From contig NZ_CP095554.1 in the NCBI RefSeq assembly GCF_023078375.1, positions 3,216,501 through 3,280,500 on the forward strand: DNA of 64,000 nucleotides, in the 5' to 3' direction. This DNA comes from Roseomonas gilardii subsp. gilardii. Lineage in GTDB: Bacteria; Pseudomonadota; Alphaproteobacteria; Acetobacterales; Acetobacteraceae. The number at the start of each line of letters is the position of its first letter. The first letter of the stretch is position 1. Below the pieces are notes generated by a model that was given only the letters and a program-made list of their open reading frames with translations, did not search any database and was not told the DNA's origin. Below, piece after piece: positions 35,767-47,403 of this stretch. The position numbers and the translations under genes were made by a program.

Positions 35767-37193
35767 CCGGCCAGGGCGGCGACGGCGGCCTGCGCCGCCG
35801 CGAGCAGCGGCGCGGCGAAGAAGACCAGCGCCACGTTCAGGATGCCCGCGCCGGCCAGCAGCACCGAGACGCCGGCCGCGCGCGGCTCCAGGGCCCCGGC
35901 CGCCTCGTCGAAATACATGACCTTGACGATGCGCAGGTAGTAATAGGCTGAGACCACCGAGGTCAGCACACCGATCACCGCCAGCGTCCAATGGCCCGCC
36001 TGGACCGCCGCCAGGAAGACGTAGAGCTTCGAGAAGAAGCCGGCCAGCGGCGGGATGCCAGCCATGGAGAACATGAAGATCGCCATGGCGAGCGCCATCG
36101 CCGGGTCCGTCTTGCCGAGACCCGCGAGGTCACCGATCCCCTCCACCGCGCGGCCATTGCGGCGCATGGAGACAAGCACGGCGAAGACGCCGATATTCAT
36201 CACCAGGTAGATGGCCAGGTAGAAGAGCAGGCCGCGCACGCCGACCTCCGTGCCCACCGCCAAGCCCATCAGCGCGTAGCCGACATGGCCGATGGAGGAA
36301 TAGGCCATCAGCCGCTTGATGTTGCGCTGCCCGATCGCGGCCAAGGAGCCCAGCAGCATGGACAGGATGGAGACCACCACCATCACCTGCCCCCACTGCG
36401 CCACCAGTTCGCCGAAGGGGCCGACCACCACGCGGGTGAGCAGCGCCATGGCCGCCACCTTCGGCGCGGAGGCGAAGAAGGCCGTCACCGGGGTCGGCGC
36501 GCCCTCATAGACATCCGGCGTCCACATGTGGAAGGGCACGGCCGAGACCTTGAAGGCCAGGGCGGCGATCACGAAGATCAGGCCGATCACCACGCCCGCC
36601 GAGACGCCCCCGCTGCTGCTCATCGCGGCGGCGATGCGGACGAAATTCGTGGTGCCGGTGAAGCCGTAGATCAGGCTCGCGCCATAGAGCAGCAGGCCGG
36701 AGGCCAGGGCGCCGAGCACGAAATACTTCAGCCCAGCCTCCGCCGAGCGGACATTGTCGCGGTCGAAGGCGGCCACGACGTAGAGCGAGAGCGAGAAGAG
36801 CTCCAACCCCAGATACAGCATCATCAGGTCGCTGGCCGCGAGCATGACCAGCATGCCCAGCGTCGCGGTCAGGATCAGGATCGGGAACTCGAAGCGGGCG
36901 ATGCCCTCCTTCGCGTTCCAGTTCAGCGCCAGGATCATGGTCGCCAGGCTGCCCACCAGCACCAGCAGCTTGGTGAAGCGGGCGAAGGCATCGGAGACGT
37001 ACTGGCCGAAGAAGCCCGTCCCGTCCGCTTGCCCGATCACCAGCGCCGCCGTGACCAGCAGGGCACCGATGCCGCCCATGGTGACGCCGAAGCTGGTGTC
37101 GCGCTTCGGCAGGACGCCGCAGACCAGCAGCACCAGGACCGAGACCGCCAGCACGATCTCCGGCAGCGAGAGGGTCCAGTTGATCGGGTTCAT
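35763..37193 (-). CDS. nuoN: NADH-quinone oxidoreductase subunit N
   Basis: NuoN is one of three antiporter-like proton-pumping membrane subunits of complex I. The 476-residue protein has 13-14 hydrophobic segments, with the conserved [20 protein letters not shown] (pumping Lys and loop) and [17 protein letters not shown]. The length is normal. It starts 4 bases after nuoM. Confidence 0.94.
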   Translation of the reverse strand: MNPINWTLSLPEIVLAVSVLVLLVCGVLPKRDTSFGVTMGGIGALLVTAALVIGQADGTGFFGQYVSDAFARFTKLLVLVGSLATMILALNWNAKEGIARFEFPILILTATLGMLVMLAASDLMMLYLGLELFSLSLYVVAAFDRDNVRSAEAGLKYFVLGALASGLLLYGASLIYGFTGTTNFVRIAAAMSSSGGVSAGVVIGLIFVIAALAFKVSAVPFHMWTPDVYEGAPTPVTAFFASAPKVAAMALLTRVVVGPFGELVAQWGQVMVVVSILSMLLGSLAAIGQRNIKRLMAYSSIGHVGYALMGLAVGTEVGVRGLLFYLAIYLVMNIGVFAVLVSMRRNGRAVEGIGDLAGLGKTDPAMALAMAIFMFSMAGIPPLAGFFSKLYVFLAAVQAGHWTLAVIGVLTSVVSAYYYLRIVKVMYFDEAAGALEPRAAGVSVLLAGAGILNVALVFFAAPLLAAAQAAVAALAG

Positions 37194-37197
37194 GCTG

Positions 37198-38709
37198 TCA
37201 CATCCCGGCCAGGCGCGGCAGAGCCAGAGCGGCCTCGTGCCGCTCGATCAGCGCCGCCACGCTGGCCTCGAAGAACTGAAGGAAAGAGGACGGGTACACG
37301 CCGAGCCAGATCGTCAGCAGGATCAGCGGCGCGAAGGTCACATACTCGCGCGGGCTCAGGTCGAGCAGCGCGCGCAGGTCGTCGCGCGTGATGCGGCTGA
37401 AGATCACCCGGCGGTACAGGTACAGCATGTATCCCGCGCCCAGGATCATGCCGAGCGCGCCACCGAAGGCGGCCCAGGGATTCACCTTCCATGTGCCGAC
37501 GAGCACCAGGAACTCGCCCGGGAAACCGGCCAGGCCGGGCAGCGCCACCGAACCCATGGTGAAGAACATGAAGACCAGCGCATAGGCCGGCATGATCTTC
37601 GCCACGCCGCCATAGCGCGCGATCTCCCGCGAATGCACGCGGTCATAGAGCACGCCGACGCAGAGGAAGAGCGCCCCCGACACCACACCGTGCGAGATCA
37701 TCTGCAGCAGCGCGCCGGAGATGCCCTGCTGGTTGAAGGTGAAGAGGCCGAGCGTGACGATGCCCATATGCGCCACGGAGGAATAGGCGATCAGCTTCTT
37801 CATGTCCTCCTGCGCCATGGCGACGAGGCTGGTGTAGACCACCGCCACCACCGACAGCACGAAGATCAGCGGCGCGAAGAGCACCGCAGCTTCCGGGAAG
37901 AGCGGGATGGAGAAGCGGATGAAGCCGTAGGCCCCCATCTTCAGCAACACGCCCGCCAGGATCACCGAGCCCGCCGTCGGCGCCTCCACATGCGCGTCCG
38001 GCAGCCAGGTGTGCACCGGCCACATCGGCACCTTCACCGCGAAGGCGGCGAAGAAGGCCAGGAACATCCAGATCTGCGTCGAGCGCGGCAGGTTCAGCTG
38101 CATGATCGCGCCGATGTCGCTGCTGCCGGCATTGTACCAGAGCGCCAGGATGGCGAGCAGCATCAGCACGGAGCCGAGCAGCGTGTAGAGGAAGAGCTTG
38201 AAGGCCGCATAGACGCGGCGCGGACCGCCCCAGACCCCGATGATCAGGAACATCGGGATCAGCACGCCCTCGAAGAAGACATAGAAAAGGACGATGTCCA
38301 GCGCGCTGAACATGCCCACCATCATGGTCTCGAGCAGCAGGAAGGCGACCATGTACTCCCGCACCCGGTTCTGCACGGACTCCCAGGAGGCCAGGATGCA
38401 GAGCGGCGTCAGCACGGTGGAGAGCAGCACGAAGAGGACGGAGATGCCGTCCACCCCCATGTGATAGCCGAGGCCGAATTCCGGCAGCCAGCGGTGCTGC
38501 TCCTCGAACTGATAGGCCGCCGAGGCGGTATCGAAGCGGAACCAGAGCAGCAGCGACAGAGCCAGCACGATCAGGCTGGTCCAGAGCGCCGTCCAGCGGG
38601 CATTGGAGGCGACGACCGCTTCGTCGCCCCGCACGCACATGATGATCGCCGCCCCTGCCAGCGGCAGGAAGGTCAGCAGGGAAAGAAGGGGGAACCCGGC
38701 CGCGTTCAC
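37198..38709 (-). CDS. nuoM: NADH-quinone oxidoreductase subunit M
   Basis: NuoM, 503 residues, is an antiporter-like complex I subunit. Typical sequences are [20 protein letters not shown] (with the conserved Glu of helix 5), [20 protein letters not shown] and [19 protein letters not shown]. The hydrophobic profile of about 14 helices and the length fit. It overlaps nuoL by four bases. Confidence 0.95.
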   Translation of the reverse strand: MNAAGFPLLSLLTFLPLAGAAIIMCVRGDEAVVASNARWTALWTSLIVLALSLLLWFRFDTASAAYQFEEQHRWLPEFGLGYHMGVDGISVLFVLLSTVLTPLCILASWESVQNRVREYMVAFLLLETMMVGMFSALDIVLFYVFFEGVLIPMFLIIGVWGGPRRVYAAFKLFLYTLLGSVLMLLAILALWYNAGSSDIGAIMQLNLPRSTQIWMFLAFFAAFAVKVPMWPVHTWLPDAHVEAPTAGSVILAGVLLKMGAYGFIRFSIPLFPEAAVLFAPLIFVLSVVAVVYTSLVAMAQEDMKKLIAYSSVAHMGIVTLGLFTFNQQGISGALLQMISHGVVSGALFLCVGVLYDRVHSREIARYGGVAKIMPAYALVFMFFTMGSVALPGLAGFPGEFLVLVGTWKVNPWAAFGGALGMILGAGYMLYLYRRVIFSRITRDDLRALLDLSPREYVTFAPLILLTIWLGVYPSSFLQFFEASVAALIERHEAALALPRLAGM

Positions 38710-40631
38710 CGCATGACTCCCAGCAGGAAGATGGACACGAAGAGCGCGAGCCCGATGATCATGGCGAAGGCGTAGTTGGCGAGCTTGCCGGTCTGCATCT
38801 TCACCGCGCCGCGGGAAGCCTCGACCGTCAGGCTGGCCGCCCCATTGGGCATGCCGTCGATGATCTGCGCGTCACCCACCTTCCACAGGGTACGGGCCAG
38901 ACGCTGGCAGGGACGCACGAAGAGGAAGTCGTACAGCTCGTCGAAGTACCACTTGTTCAGCAGGAACAGGTAGATCGGGCGGAAGGTGCTGGCCAGCTTG
39001 CCCGGCAGCGAAGGCACGAACATGTACATGACGTAGGCCAGGGCGATGCCGGAGAGGCCCATCACGGTCGGCGCCAGCGGCACCCATTCGGGCACCTCGT
39101 GCATCGCATGCATGATATGGTTGGTCTCGGCATTCACGATGGAGCCGTTCCAGAACTCCTCCCAGTGATGCCCGACCATCAGGTCGAAGAAGGCATAGCC
39201 GGTGAAGACCGCGCCGACCGCCAGCAGCACCAGCGGGATCAGCATCACCGGCGGGCTCTCATGCACATGCTCCATCACGTGATGGTCCGCCCGCGGCTTG
39301 CCGTGGAAGGTCAGGATCGTCAGGCGCCAGGAGTAGAAGGCCGTCAGGAAGGCGGCGATCATGGTCATGACGAAGCCGTACATGCCGATCGCGCTGCCCG
39401 AGGCGAAGGCCGCCTCCATGATCGCGTCCTTGGAGTAGTAGCCGGCGAAGAAGGGAATGCCGGCCAGCGCCAGGTTGCCGATCCAGAAGACCACATAGGT
39501 GACCGGGATCTTGGTCCAGATCCCGCCCATGCGGCGGATGTCCTGCTCGTCGGACATGGCGTGGATCACCGAGCCCGCGCTCAGGAAGAGCAGCGCCTTG
39601 AAGAAGGCATGGGTGAAGAGGTGGAAGATCGCCGCCTGATAGGCGCCCACGCCCACCGCCACGAACATGTAGCCGAGCTGCGAGCAGGTGGAGAAGGCGA
39701 TCACCCTCTTGATGTCGTTCTGCACGCAGCCCACCGTCGCCGCGAAGAAGGCGGTGGTGGCGCCGATGAAGGTCACCAGCGTCAGCGCATGCGGCGCCAG
39801 CTCCATCAGCGGCGACATGCGCGCCATCAGGAAGACGCCGGCCGTCACCATGGTCGCCGCATGGATCAGCGCGGAAACCGGGGTCGGGCCCTCCATGGCG
39901 TCCGGCAGCCAGGTGTGCAGCACGAGCTGCGCCGACTTGCCGCAGGCGCCGGCGAAGAGCAGCACGCCGATCACCTCAATGGAGGAGAAGCCGAAGATGG
40001 TCTGCCCCTGCGCCTCCGGCAGCGCCGCGAAGATCTCGTTGAAGCCGAGTTCTCCGAAGGTCCAGAAGGTGAGCGCCATGCCCATCATGAAGAACAGGTC
40101 GCCCACACGGTTGACGATGAAGGCCTTCATCGCCGCGCGGTTCGCACTCTCGCGCTCGTAGTAGTAGCCGATCAGCAGATAGCTCGCGAGGCCCACGCCC
40201 TCCCAGCCGAAGAAGAGCTGGACGAGGTTGTCCGCCGTCACCAGCATCAGCATGGCGAAGGTGAAGAGCGAGAGATAGGCGAAGTACCGCGACGGCGTCT
40301 CGTCATGGGCCATGTAGCCCACGCTGTAGAGATGGATCAGCGTGGAGATCAGCGTGATCATCCCGACCATCATGGCCGAGAGCGTGTCGTAGCGGAGCGC
40401 CCAGTCCACGCTGAGCGAGCCGGCCTCGATGAAGTTGGTCACCACCACTGTGGCGGGCTGGCTGTGCAGTCCGACCTGCCAGAAGGCGGAAAGCCCGCAG
40501 ACCGCAGCCAGCGCCATGCAGATCACGGTGGACCACTGGGCGGCCTTGTCGCCGATCCAGCGGCCCAGGAAGCCGGAGATAGCGGAGCCCAGCAGGGGGA
40601 AGAAGACAGCGCCGACGAACATGCCGCTCAA
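38706..40631 (-). CDS. nuoL: NADH-quinone oxidoreductase subunit L
   Basis: NuoL, 641 residues, is the distal antiporter-like subunit with the long lateral helix. Visible features are [40 protein letters not shown] with [15 protein letters not shown] following, and [19 protein letters not shown]. The C-terminal part holds the lateral helix region and a final transmembrane helix ending LGVMR. Four-base overlaps join it to nuoK and nuoM. Confidence 0.95.
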   Translation of the reverse strand: MSGMFVGAVFFPLLGSAISGFLGRWIGDKAAQWSTVICMALAAVCGLSAFWQVGLHSQPATVVVTNFIEAGSLSVDWALRYDTLSAMMVGMITLISTLIHLYSVGYMAHDETPSRYFAYLSLFTFAMLMLVTADNLVQLFFGWEGVGLASYLLIGYYYERESANRAAMKAFIVNRVGDLFFMMGMALTFWTFGELGFNEIFAALPEAQGQTIFGFSSIEVIGVLLFAGACGKSAQLVLHTWLPDAMEGPTPVSALIHAATMVTAGVFLMARMSPLMELAPHALTLVTFIGATTAFFAATVGCVQNDIKRVIAFSTCSQLGYMFVAVGVGAYQAAIFHLFTHAFFKALLFLSAGSVIHAMSDEQDIRRMGGIWTKIPVTYVVFWIGNLALAGIPFFAGYYSKDAIMEAAFASGSAIGMYGFVMTMIAAFLTAFYSWRLTILTFHGKPRADHHVMEHVHESPPVMLIPLVLLAVGAVFTGYAFFDLMVGHHWEEFWNGSIVNAETNHIMHAMHEVPEWVPLAPTVMGLSGIALAYVMYMFVPSLPGKLASTFRPIYLFLLNKWYFDELYDFLFVRPCQRLARTLWKVGDAQIIDGMPNGAASLTVEASRGAVKMQTGKLANYAFAMIIGLALFVSIFLLGVMR

Positions 40632-40939
40632 CCCTTCAGGGTGGACACGTCTTCCACCTCGATGCTGCCACGGTTACGGAAATAGATGACGAGGATCGCA
40701 AGGCCGATCGCGGCCTCTGCCGCGGCCACCGTCAGGATGAACAGGGCGAAGACCTGCCCGGTCAGGTCGCCCAGGGCCGAGGAGAAGGCCACCATGTTGG
40801 TGTTGACCGAGAGCAGGATCAGCTCGATCGACATCAGCAGCACGATGACATTCTTCCGGTTCATGAAGATCCCGAAGATGCCGAGCAGGAAAAGGATCGC
40901 CCCTACCGCCAGGTAGTGGCCAAGCCCGATGGTGAGCAT
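40628..40939 (-). CDS. nuoK: NADH-quinone oxidoreductase subunit K
   Basis: NuoK, 103 residues, three transmembrane helices, with the conserved helix-2 Glu in [17 protein letters not shown] and the second Glu in [16 protein letters not shown]. The ATG at 40939 shares a base with the restored nuoJ stop (TGATG). Longer upstream starts would overlap nuoJ and are not credible. Confidence 0.95.
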   Translation of the reverse strand: MLTIGLGHYLAVGAILFLLGIFGIFMNRKNVIVLLMSIELILLSVNTNMVAFSSALGDLTGQVFALFILTVAAAEAAIGLAILVIYFRNRGSIEVEDVSTLKG

Positions 40940-41636
40940 CAGTGGTGGCCCCCCCGTGGCCATGATCAGCGTGGTGGATCGCCTTGGGCTTGTCCTTCGG
41001 CTCCGGCGGCAGCGGCCGCAGGATGCCGATCTCGCCCAGCCCGGTGCCGCTCGGCACCTTCTGCATCTCCACCTTGCCCGCACGCGCGATCTGCTGGGCG
41101 ATGTTCTGCCGGCGCGACGGCCCGGTCTTCTCGCGATGGGTCAGGACGATGGCCCCGATCATCGCGACCAGGAGGACCATGCCCGCCGCCTGGAACAGGA
41201 AGATGTAGTCCGTGTAGATCAGGTGCCCCAGCGCGTGGGTGTTGGTCATGTCGGACGGCACCGCGTTCATGCGCAGCGTCAGCGCCTCCGAGCTGAACTG
41301 CCAGCCGGCCAGGACCAGCAGCAGCTCCAGGAAGAGGATACCGCCGATGATCGCCCCGATCGGGGCGTAGCGCTGGAAGCCCTCCCGCATCCGGATGAAG
41401 TCCACATCCAGCATCATCACGACGAAGAGGAACAGCACCGCGACCGCGCCGACATAGACGATGACCAGGATCATCGCGAGGAACTCCGCCCCCGCGAGGA
41501 GGAAGAGCCCGGCGGCGTTGAAGAAGCCGAGGATGAGGTACAGCACGCTGTAGACGGGATTGCGGCTGGTCACCACCATCACGGCGGAGGCGATCAGCAC
41601 CGCCGCGAAGGCGTAGAAGGCGAGAGCTGCGATCAT
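40939..41636 (-). CDS. nuoJ: NADH-quinone oxidoreductase subunit J (frameshifted as read)
   Basis: NuoJ is a five-helix membrane subunit: [40 protein letters not shown], then [20 protein letters not shown] with VMMLDVDF next are diagnostic. As given, the frame fails to stop and runs through nuoK to 40674. One extra base in the seven-base run 40949-40955 (C on plus, G in the gene) gives HGHGGGHH and a TGA that overlaps the nuoK ATG, for about 232 residues. The C-terminal tail is unusually histidine-rich ([10 protein letters not shown] and on). I take 40939 as the true end. Confidence 0.85.
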
Positions 41637-41665
41637 CGGGCCAGGCAGTCCATGGGGCGTTCCAT
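41633..41665 (-). CDS. 10-codon leader reading frame before nuoJ
   Basis: [10 protein letters not shown], whose TGA overlaps the nuoJ ATG (ATGA). It starts just after the 10-bp hairpin at 41675-41700. It may serve only to couple translation of nuoJ, or be chance; there is no independent support. Confidence 0.2.
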   Translation of the reverse strand: MERPMDCLAR

Positions 41666-41674
41666 CTTCGTGAA

Positions 41675-41700
41675 CCGGGGGCGCTTTGCGGCGCCCCCGG
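41675..41700. other. Perfect 10-bp hairpin between nuoI and nuoJ
   Basis: CCGGGGGCGC (41675-41684) and GCGCCCCCGG (41691-41700) pair perfectly around TTTGCG, inside the complex I operon. There is no T-tract, so a full terminator is unlikely. An mRNA stabilising or processing element, or a partial attenuator, fits better. Confidence 0.6.
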
Positions 41701-41708
41701 ATGCGTTC

Positions 41709-42197
41709 TCAGCGATAGGGAGCGTCGAGCTCGAGCCTTGCGGCGAGCAGCGGTTCCCACCGGTCTCCGTTCGCGAGCAGCTTGTTCTTGTCATAGAGAA
41801 GCTCCTCCCGCGTTTCCGTGGCGAATTCGAGGTTCGGCCCCTCGACGATCGCATCCACCGGGCAGGCCTCCTCGCAGAGGCCGCAATAGATGCACTTCAC
41901 CATGTCGATGTCGTAGCGCGTGGTGCGGCGGGACCCGTCCTCGCGCGGCTCGGCCTCGATGGTGATGGCCAGCGCCGGGCAGATCGCCTCGCAGAGCTTG
42001 CAGGCGATGCAGCGCTCCTCCCCGTTCGGATAGCGGCGCAGCGCGTGCTCGCCCTTGAAGCGGGGCGAGAGCGGCTGCCGCTCGAACGGGTAGTTCAGCG
42101 TGACCTTGGGCTTGAAGAAAGCCTTCAGCGTCAGCCACATGCCCTGCGCGATATCCACGAGCAGGTAGCCGCGCGCCAGGCTGTCGAGCGTCGCCAT
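41709..42197 (-). CDS. nuoI: NADH-quinone oxidoreductase subunit I
   Basis: NuoI, 162 residues, carries clusters N6a and N6b that pass electrons toward quinone. Both ferredoxin motifs are intact: [16 protein letters not shown] and [20 protein letters not shown]. The N-terminal [20 protein letters not shown] matches the amphipathic helix of the subunit. Confidence 0.96.
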   Translation of the reverse strand: MATLDSLARGYLLVDIAQGMWLTLKAFFKPKVTLNYPFERQPLSPRFKGEHALRRYPNGEERCIACKLCEAICPALAITIEAEPREDGSRRTTRYDIDMVKCIYCGLCEEACPVDAIVEGPNLEFATETREELLYDKNKLLANGDRWEPLLAARLELDAPYR

Positions 42198-42201
42198 GAT
42201 G

Positions 42202-42273
42202 CTATGCCTTTCCGGCCAGGGCCATGGTGGTGGCGAAAGAGGGGATGCGCATGTCGTCCGGGGCCCGCGTCAT
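42202..42273 (-). CDS. 23-codon reading frame filling the nuoH-nuoI gap
   Basis: An ATG at 42273 overlaps the nuoH stop (ATGA) and the frame ends at TAG 42204-42202, four bases before the nuoI ATG. The peptide begins [13 protein letters not shown] and ends MALAGKA. Twenty of 23 sense codons end in G or C, like real genes here. It may be a coupling leader or a microprotein; no homologue is known to me. Confidence 0.3.
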   Translation of the reverse strand: MTRAPDDMRIPSFATTMALAGKA

Positions 42274-43280
42274 GCCGGCAGCCACCCGAAGGCCTTCAGC
42301 GCCACCGCGGTCAGCACCAGCCAGCCCAGGGTGAAGGGCAGGAAGACCTTCCAGCCCAGCCGCATCAGCTGGTCGTAGCGGTAGCGGGGGAAGGTCGCGC
42401 GGACCCAGAGGAAGACGAAGAGGCAGATCAGGATCTTCAGGATGAACCAGAGCGGCCCCGGGACCCAGTTCAGCGGCGCCACGTCCATCGGCGGGTACCA
42501 GCCACCCAGGAAGAGGATGGTGGTCAGCGCGGACATGAGGATCATGTTCGCGTATTCGCCGAGGAAGAAGAGCCCGAAGGTCATCGAGCTGTATTCGACG
42601 AAGAAGCCCGCCACCAGCTCGCTCTCGCCTTCCGGCAGGTCGAAGGGCGCGCGGTTCGTCTCGGCCAGGATCGAGATGAAGAAGATGATGAACATCGGGA
42701 AGAGCGGTATGGCGAACCACACATGCTCCTGCGCCCGCACGATGTCCGTCAGGTTCAGCGACCCCACGCACATCAGCACGGTCACGATGATGAGGCCCAT
42801 CGAGACCTCGTAGGACACCATCTGCGCCGCCGAGCGCAGCGCGCCCAGGAAGGCGTATTTCGAGTTGGACGCCCAGCCGGCGATGATGATGCCATAGACG
42901 CCGAGGGAGGAGATGGCGAAGAGATAGAGCACGCCGACATTGATGTTGGCGATCGCCCAGCCATCGTTCACCGGAATCACCGCCCAGGCCAGCATGGCCA
43001 GGACGAAGGTGATCATCGGCGCCATGATGAACAGCACGCGCGACGCGCCGGTCGGGATGATGGTTTCCTTGGTCATCATCTTCAGCGCGTCGGCGAAGGG
43101 CTGCAGCAGGCCGAAGGGGCCGACCACGTTCGGCCCCCGGCGGTACTGCATGGCGGCCAGCACCTTGCGTTCCGCATAGGTGAGGTAGGCCACCGCGATC
43201 AGCAGCGGCACCAGCAGCGCCAGGGTCTGCGCCAGTGTCAGGGCCAGGATGCCCAGGGGTGAGGAAAGGAAGCTGTCCAT
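42270..43280 (-). CDS. nuoH: NADH-quinone oxidoreductase subunit H
   Basis: NuoH, 336 residues and about eight helices, forms the quinone chamber with NuoB and NuoD. Signature sequences are [20 protein letters not shown], the Glu-rich loop [20 protein letters not shown], and [20 protein letters not shown] near the C-terminus. The ATG at 43280 has GGAG eight bases upstream; a GTG at 43289 overlapping the nuoG stop lacks a spaced ribosome binding site. Confidence 0.95.
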   Translation of the reverse strand: MDSFLSSPLGILALTLAQTLALLVPLLIAVAYLTYAERKVLAAMQYRRGPNVVGPFGLLQPFADALKMMTKETIIPTGASRVLFIMAPMITFVLAMLAWAVIPVNDGWAIANINVGVLYLFAISSLGVYGIIIAGWASNSKYAFLGALRSAAQMVSYEVSMGLIIVTVLMCVGSLNLTDIVRAQEHVWFAIPLFPMFIIFFISILAETNRAPFDLPEGESELVAGFFVEYSSMTFGLFFLGEYANMILMSALTTILFLGGWYPPMDVAPLNWVPGPLWFILKILICLFVFLWVRATFPRYRYDQLMRLGWKVFLPFTLGWLVLTAVALKAFGWLPA

Positions 43281-43285
43281 CGCGC

Positions 43286-45379
43286 TCACTCCGCCGCCAG
43301 ATGGGAGGCCAGGCGGGGTTCGGCCGCGGAGGCCCGGACCCGGCTGCACTCGGCCATCACCTCGCTCGCCCGGCTGATCGGATCGACGCGGTAGTAGTCC
43401 GTGATCGGCAGCACGAAGCCGGCCCCGCCCAGCGGCTGCCCGCCGGCCCGCGGCCCGTTGCTCTCGCGGCAGGACGGCGCATCCACCGCGTCCAGCCGCC
43501 CGAAGACCGGATTGGCCCGCACCAGCGCGGCGCGGATCGCATCCTCGTCGTCATAAGGCAGCGGCCGCCCGATGATCTCGCTGGCCGCGCGGATGATGCG
43601 CCAGTCCTCGCGCGCCTCGCCCGGGGCGAAGACGGCGCGGCGGGCACGCTGCACCCGGCCCTCCGTGTTCACGTAGGTGCCGTTCTTCTCCAGATAGGTC
43701 ACGCCGGGCAGGATCACGTCGGCCCGCGCCGCGGCACGGTCGCCATGATGGCCCTGGTAGACCACGAAGGTTCCCGCGCCGATCAGCGCGGGGTCGAAGC
43801 TGTCGGCGCCGAGCAGCCAGAGCAGATCCACCCCGCCGCCGAGCATGGCGCCCAGATCCTTGCCCCCCTCGCCCGGCAGGAAGCCGAGATCAAGCGCGCC
43901 CACCTGGCCACCGAACTGATGCAGCAGGTTGAAGCCGTTCCAGTCCTCGCGCAGCGCGCCGACCCGGCCCGCCAGCGCCCAGGCGGCGGCCAGCACCGCC
44001 GCCCCGTCCGGACGCGCCAGCGCGCCACGGCCCAGGATGACCATCGGCTTCTTCGCCCCGCGCAGCGCCTGGGCGAAAGCCCCCTCGCCCACCTCGATGC
44101 CGGAGAGCAGATTCGGCCCGTCGCCCAGATGCTCGGCCGGATAGGTCAGGTCCAGCGCCTCGGGGCCGACATAGGCCACCCGAAGAGCCGTCTGGTTCCA
44201 GCGCTTCAGGATGCGGGCGTTGAGCACCGGCGCCTCCAGGCGCGGGTTGCTGCCCACGATCAGGATGGCATCGGCCTCGTCGATCCCGGCGATGGTCGAG
44301 TTGAACAGGTAGAAGGCGCGCCGCGAGGCGTCGATCGCCGCCCCGTCCTGGCGGCAGTCGAGGTTCCGCGAACCCAGCCGCTCCATCAGGTCGCGCAGCG
44401 CCAGCAGGCTCTCGGCATCCGCCATGTCGCCCGCCACAGCGCCGACGCGCTCGCCCGGCACGCCCTTCAGGCGGTCGGCGATGACCTCGAAGGCCTCGTG
44501 CCAGCTCGCCGGCTGCAGCCGCCCGTCGCGCTTCACCCAGGGGCGGTCCAGCCGCTTCCGCTTCAGCGCGTCATGCGAGAAGCGCGAGCGGTCGCCCAGC
44601 CACTCCTCGTTCACGTCGTCGTTGATGCGCGGCAGGATGCGCAGGATGTCCGGCCCGCGCGCATCCACGCGGATCGCGGCGCCCAGCGCGTCCATCACGT
44701 CCACGCTGTCGGTCTTGGTCAGTTCCCAGGGCCGTGCCGTGAAGGCATAGGGCCGGCTGGTCAGCGCGCCGACCGGGCAGATGTCGATCAGGTTGCCGGC
44801 CAGCTCCGTGGTCAGCGCCTTCTCGACATAGGTGCCGATCTGCATGCTCTCGCCACGGCCGGTGGCGCCCATCTCCTGCACCCCCGCCACCTCCGCCGAG
44901 AAGCGGACACAGCGGCTGCACAGGATGCAGCGGTTCATGATGGTCTTGATCAGCGGCCCGACATACTTGTCCTTCACCGCCCGCTTCGCCTCGCGGTAGC
45001 GGCTGTGGTCCATGCCATAGGCCACGGCCTGGTCCTGCAGGTCGCACTCGCCGCCCTGGTCGCAGATCGGGCAATCCAGCGGATGGTTGATCAGCAGGAA
45101 TTCCATGACGTTCCGGCGCGCCTGGCGAACCAGGGCGCTGTCCGTCTTGATCACCATCCCATCCATCACCGGGAAGGCGCAGGAGGCCTGCGGCTTCGGC
45201 GACTTCTCCACCTCCACCAGGCACATGCGGCAATTGCCGGCGATGGAAAGCCGCTCGTGGTAGCAGAAGCGCGGGATCTCCTTGCCCGCGACCTCGCAGG
45301 CCTGCAGCGCGGTGGCGCCCGCAGGCACCTCCACCTGCTGACCGTCCACCGTGACCTTGACGGTCTTGATCTCGCTCAT
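43286..45379 (-). CDS. nuoG: NADH-quinone oxidoreductase subunit G
   Basis: NuoG, 697 residues, holds several iron-sulfur clusters of the hydrophilic arm. The N-terminal 2Fe-2S domain reads [20 protein letters not shown], the next motif [16 protein letters not shown], and the 4Fe-4S part [16 protein letters not shown]. The rest is a molybdopterin-oxidoreductase-like domain without cofactor, as in other alphaproteobacterial and mitochondrial homologues. It is shorter than the 900-residue E. coli protein, which is usual in this class. Confidence 0.95.
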   Translation of the reverse strand: MSEIKTVKVTVDGQQVEVPAGATALQACEVAGKEIPRFCYHERLSIAGNCRMCLVEVEKSPKPQASCAFPVMDGMVIKTDSALVRQARRNVMEFLLINHPLDCPICDQGGECDLQDQAVAYGMDHSRYREAKRAVKDKYVGPLIKTIMNRCILCSRCVRFSAEVAGVQEMGATGRGESMQIGTYVEKALTTELAGNLIDICPVGALTSRPYAFTARPWELTKTDSVDVMDALGAAIRVDARGPDILRILPRINDDVNEEWLGDRSRFSHDALKRKRLDRPWVKRDGRLQPASWHEAFEVIADRLKGVPGERVGAVAGDMADAESLLALRDLMERLGSRNLDCRQDGAAIDASRRAFYLFNSTIAGIDEADAILIVGSNPRLEAPVLNARILKRWNQTALRVAYVGPEALDLTYPAEHLGDGPNLLSGIEVGEGAFAQALRGAKKPMVILGRGALARPDGAAVLAAAWALAGRVGALREDWNGFNLLHQFGGQVGALDLGFLPGEGGKDLGAMLGGGVDLLWLLGADSFDPALIGAGTFVVYQGHHGDRAAARADVILPGVTYLEKNGTYVNTEGRVQRARRAVFAPGEAREDWRIIRAASEIIGRPLPYDDEDAIRAALVRANPVFGRLDAVDAPSCRESNGPRAGGQPLGGAGFVLPITDYYRVDPISRASEVMAECSRVRASAAEPRLASHLAAE

Positions 45380-45383
45380 CGGA

Positions 45384-46706
45384 TCACTCCGCCGCCAGGG
45401 GAATGGAGGGGGGCATTGAGGGCGCCGCGTGGCGCTGCTTGTACTCGGCGATGCGCGCTTCCATCACCGGGCGGTAGTGCCGGATCAGGCCCTGCACCGG
45501 CCAGACGCCGCCATCGGCGAGCGCGCAGATCGTGTGCCCCTCGATCTGCTTCGTCACCTGCTCCAGCACGTCGATCTCGTCGATCTCCGCGCGGCCCTGC
45601 ACCATCCGCCACATCACCCGGTTCACCCAGCCCATGCCCTCGCGGCAGGGGGTGCACTGGCCGCAGCTCTCATGCTTGTAGAACTGCGACAGGCGGGCGA
45701 TCGCCTTGATGATGTCGGTGGACTTGTCCATCACGATCACGCCCGCCGTGCCGAGGCCCGACTTGTGCTCGCGCAGTGCGTCGAAATCCATCAGCACGTC
45801 GTCGCAGATATGCTTGGGCAGCAGCGGCGTGGAGGAACCGCCGGGAATGACGCAGAGCAGGTTGTCCCAGCCCCCGCGCACGCCGCCGGCATAGCGCTCG
45901 ATCAGCTCCCGCATCGGGATGCTCATCTCGGCCTCCACATTGCAGGGCTTGTTCACATGGCCCTGGATGCAGAAGACCTTGGTGCCCGAGTTCTTCGGCC
46001 GGCCGAAGCCGGCGAACCAGGCGCCGCCACGGCGCAGGATGGTCGGAACCACCGCGATGGTCTCGACGTTGTTCACCGTGGTGGGACAGCCATAAAGGCC
46101 GACCGCCGCCGGGAAAGGCGGCTTCAGCCGGGGCATGCCCTTCTTGCCCTCGAGGGATTCGATGAGCGCCGTCTCTTCGCCGCAGATATACGCACCCGCG
46201 CCGCGATGGAGGTAGAGGTCGAAGTCCCAGCCCGACCCGGCCGCGTTCGCGCCGAGCAGACCGGCCTCATAGGCCTCGTCGATCGCCGCCTGCAGGATGA
46301 CGGCCTCGTTGTAGTACTCGCCGCGAATGTAGATATAGGCCGCATGCGCGCCCATCGCGAAGCTCGCGATCAGGCAGCCCTCGATCAGCGTCTGCGGGTC
46401 GTTGCGGACGATGTCGCGGTCCTTGCAGGTCCCGGGCTCGGACTCGTCGCAGTTCACGACGAGATAGGAGGGCCGCCCGTCCGGCGAGGACTTGGGCATG
46501 AAGCTCCACTTCATGCCGGTCGGGAAGCCCGCGCCGCCACGGCCGCGCAGGCCGGACTGCTTCATCTCCTCGATGATCCAGTCCCGGCCCTTGGCGATGA
46601 TACCCGCCGTGCCGTCCCAGTTGCCCCGCCGCCGCGCTTCCTTGAGCTGCCAGGAATGCAGCCCGTAGAGGTTGGTGAAGATGCGGTCCTTGTCGCTCAG
46701 CGCCAT
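45384..46706 (-). CDS. nuoF: NADH-quinone oxidoreductase subunit F
   Basis: NuoF, 440 residues, binds FMN and NADH and cluster N3. [20 protein letters not shown] is the FMN/NADH glycine-rich loop, [20 protein letters not shown] the second nucleotide motif, and [12 protein letters not shown] supplies three of the four N3 cysteines. It ends in a short tail beyond the usual C-terminus. It is four bases from both nuoE and nuoG. Confidence 0.96.
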   Translation of the reverse strand: MALSDKDRIFTNLYGLHSWQLKEARRRGNWDGTAGIIAKGRDWIIEEMKQSGLRGRGGAGFPTGMKWSFMPKSSPDGRPSYLVVNCDESEPGTCKDRDIVRNDPQTLIEGCLIASFAMGAHAAYIYIRGEYYNEAVILQAAIDEAYEAGLLGANAAGSGWDFDLYLHRGAGAYICGEETALIESLEGKKGMPRLKPPFPAAVGLYGCPTTVNNVETIAVVPTILRRGGAWFAGFGRPKNSGTKVFCIQGHVNKPCNVEAEMSIPMRELIERYAGGVRGGWDNLLCVIPGGSSTPLLPKHICDDVLMDFDALREHKSGLGTAGVIVMDKSTDIIKAIARLSQFYKHESCGQCTPCREGMGWVNRVMWRMVQGRAEIDEIDVLEQVTKQIEGHTICALADGGVWPVQGLIRHYRPVMEARIAEYKQRHAAPSMPPSIPLAAE

Positions 46707-46710
46707 GGTC

Positions 46711-47403
46711 TCACTCCTTCACCGGAAGGTCACGGCCATCGGCATCCACCATCGGGATGTCGAGCAGGGTCTCCGCCCCGCCCACCGGCGCGCTGCACAC
46801 GCGCCCGATGGCGCTGCCCGCCGGCGGCCGCTCGCCGCGCTTCAGGGACTCGATGAGCTTCACCGTGCTCTCGTAGTCCAGGTCCTCGTAGTAGTCGTCA
46901 TCCACCTGCAGCACCGGCGCGTTCACGCACCCGCCGAGGCACTCCACCTCGGTCAGCGTGAAGAGCCCGTCCGCGCTGGTGTCGCCATAGCCCTTGAGGT
47001 GCCCAGCATCCTTGCAGGCGCGCAGGACGTCGTCGGAACCGCGCAGCCAGCAGGGCGTCGTGCCGCAGACCTGCAGGTGGTAGCGCCCGATCGGCTTGGT
47101 GTTGAACATGAAATAGAAGCTGGCGACCTCGTAGACGCGGATCGGCGCCATGCCGAGCCGTTTCGCCACCTGGTCCATCGCCACGCGCGGCACCCAGGCG
47201 CTGCCCGTCTGCCGCCCCATCTGCCGCTGCACGACATAGAGCAGCGGGATGGTGGCGCTGGCCTCCTTCCCCGCCGGATAGCGCTTCAGGATCTTCTCGA
47301 TCTGCGCCTCGCTCTCCGCGTCGAAGGCGAAGGAGGCAGGCTCGTGATGCGCCTCGGCCTTGCCGACGGCCTGGGTCGGACCCTCGTGCGCGTGGTCGCT
47401 CAC
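46711..47403 (-). CDS. nuoE: NADH-quinone oxidoreductase subunit E
   Basis: NuoE, about 230 residues, holds the 2Fe-2S cluster N1a. The cysteines are in [12 protein letters not shown] and [20 protein letters not shown]. The GTG at 47403 overlaps the nuoD stop (GTGA); the frame is open further upstream, but that stretch is antisense-like relative to nuoD and not real. The N-terminal 20 residues are His/Glu-rich, and the C-terminus extends about 40 residues beyond the cluster domain. Confidence 0.93.
   Translation of the reverse strand: MSDHAHEGPTQAVGKAEAHHEPASFAFDAESEAQIEKILKRYPAGKEASATIPLLYVVQRQMGRQTGSAWVPRVAMDQVAKRLGMAPIRVYEVASFYFMFNTKPIGRYHLQVCGTTPCWLRGSDDVLRACKDAGHLKGYGDTSADGLFTLTEVECLGGCVNAPVLQVDDDYYEDLDYESTVKLIESLKRGERPPAGSAIGRVCSAPVGGAETLLDIPMVDADGRDLPVKE

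Noticed and set aside
40674-40938. NuoJ fused to an extra C-terminal domain
   Set aside because: This segment is nuoK read in the wrong frame; a one-base correction gives a normal nuoJ stop.
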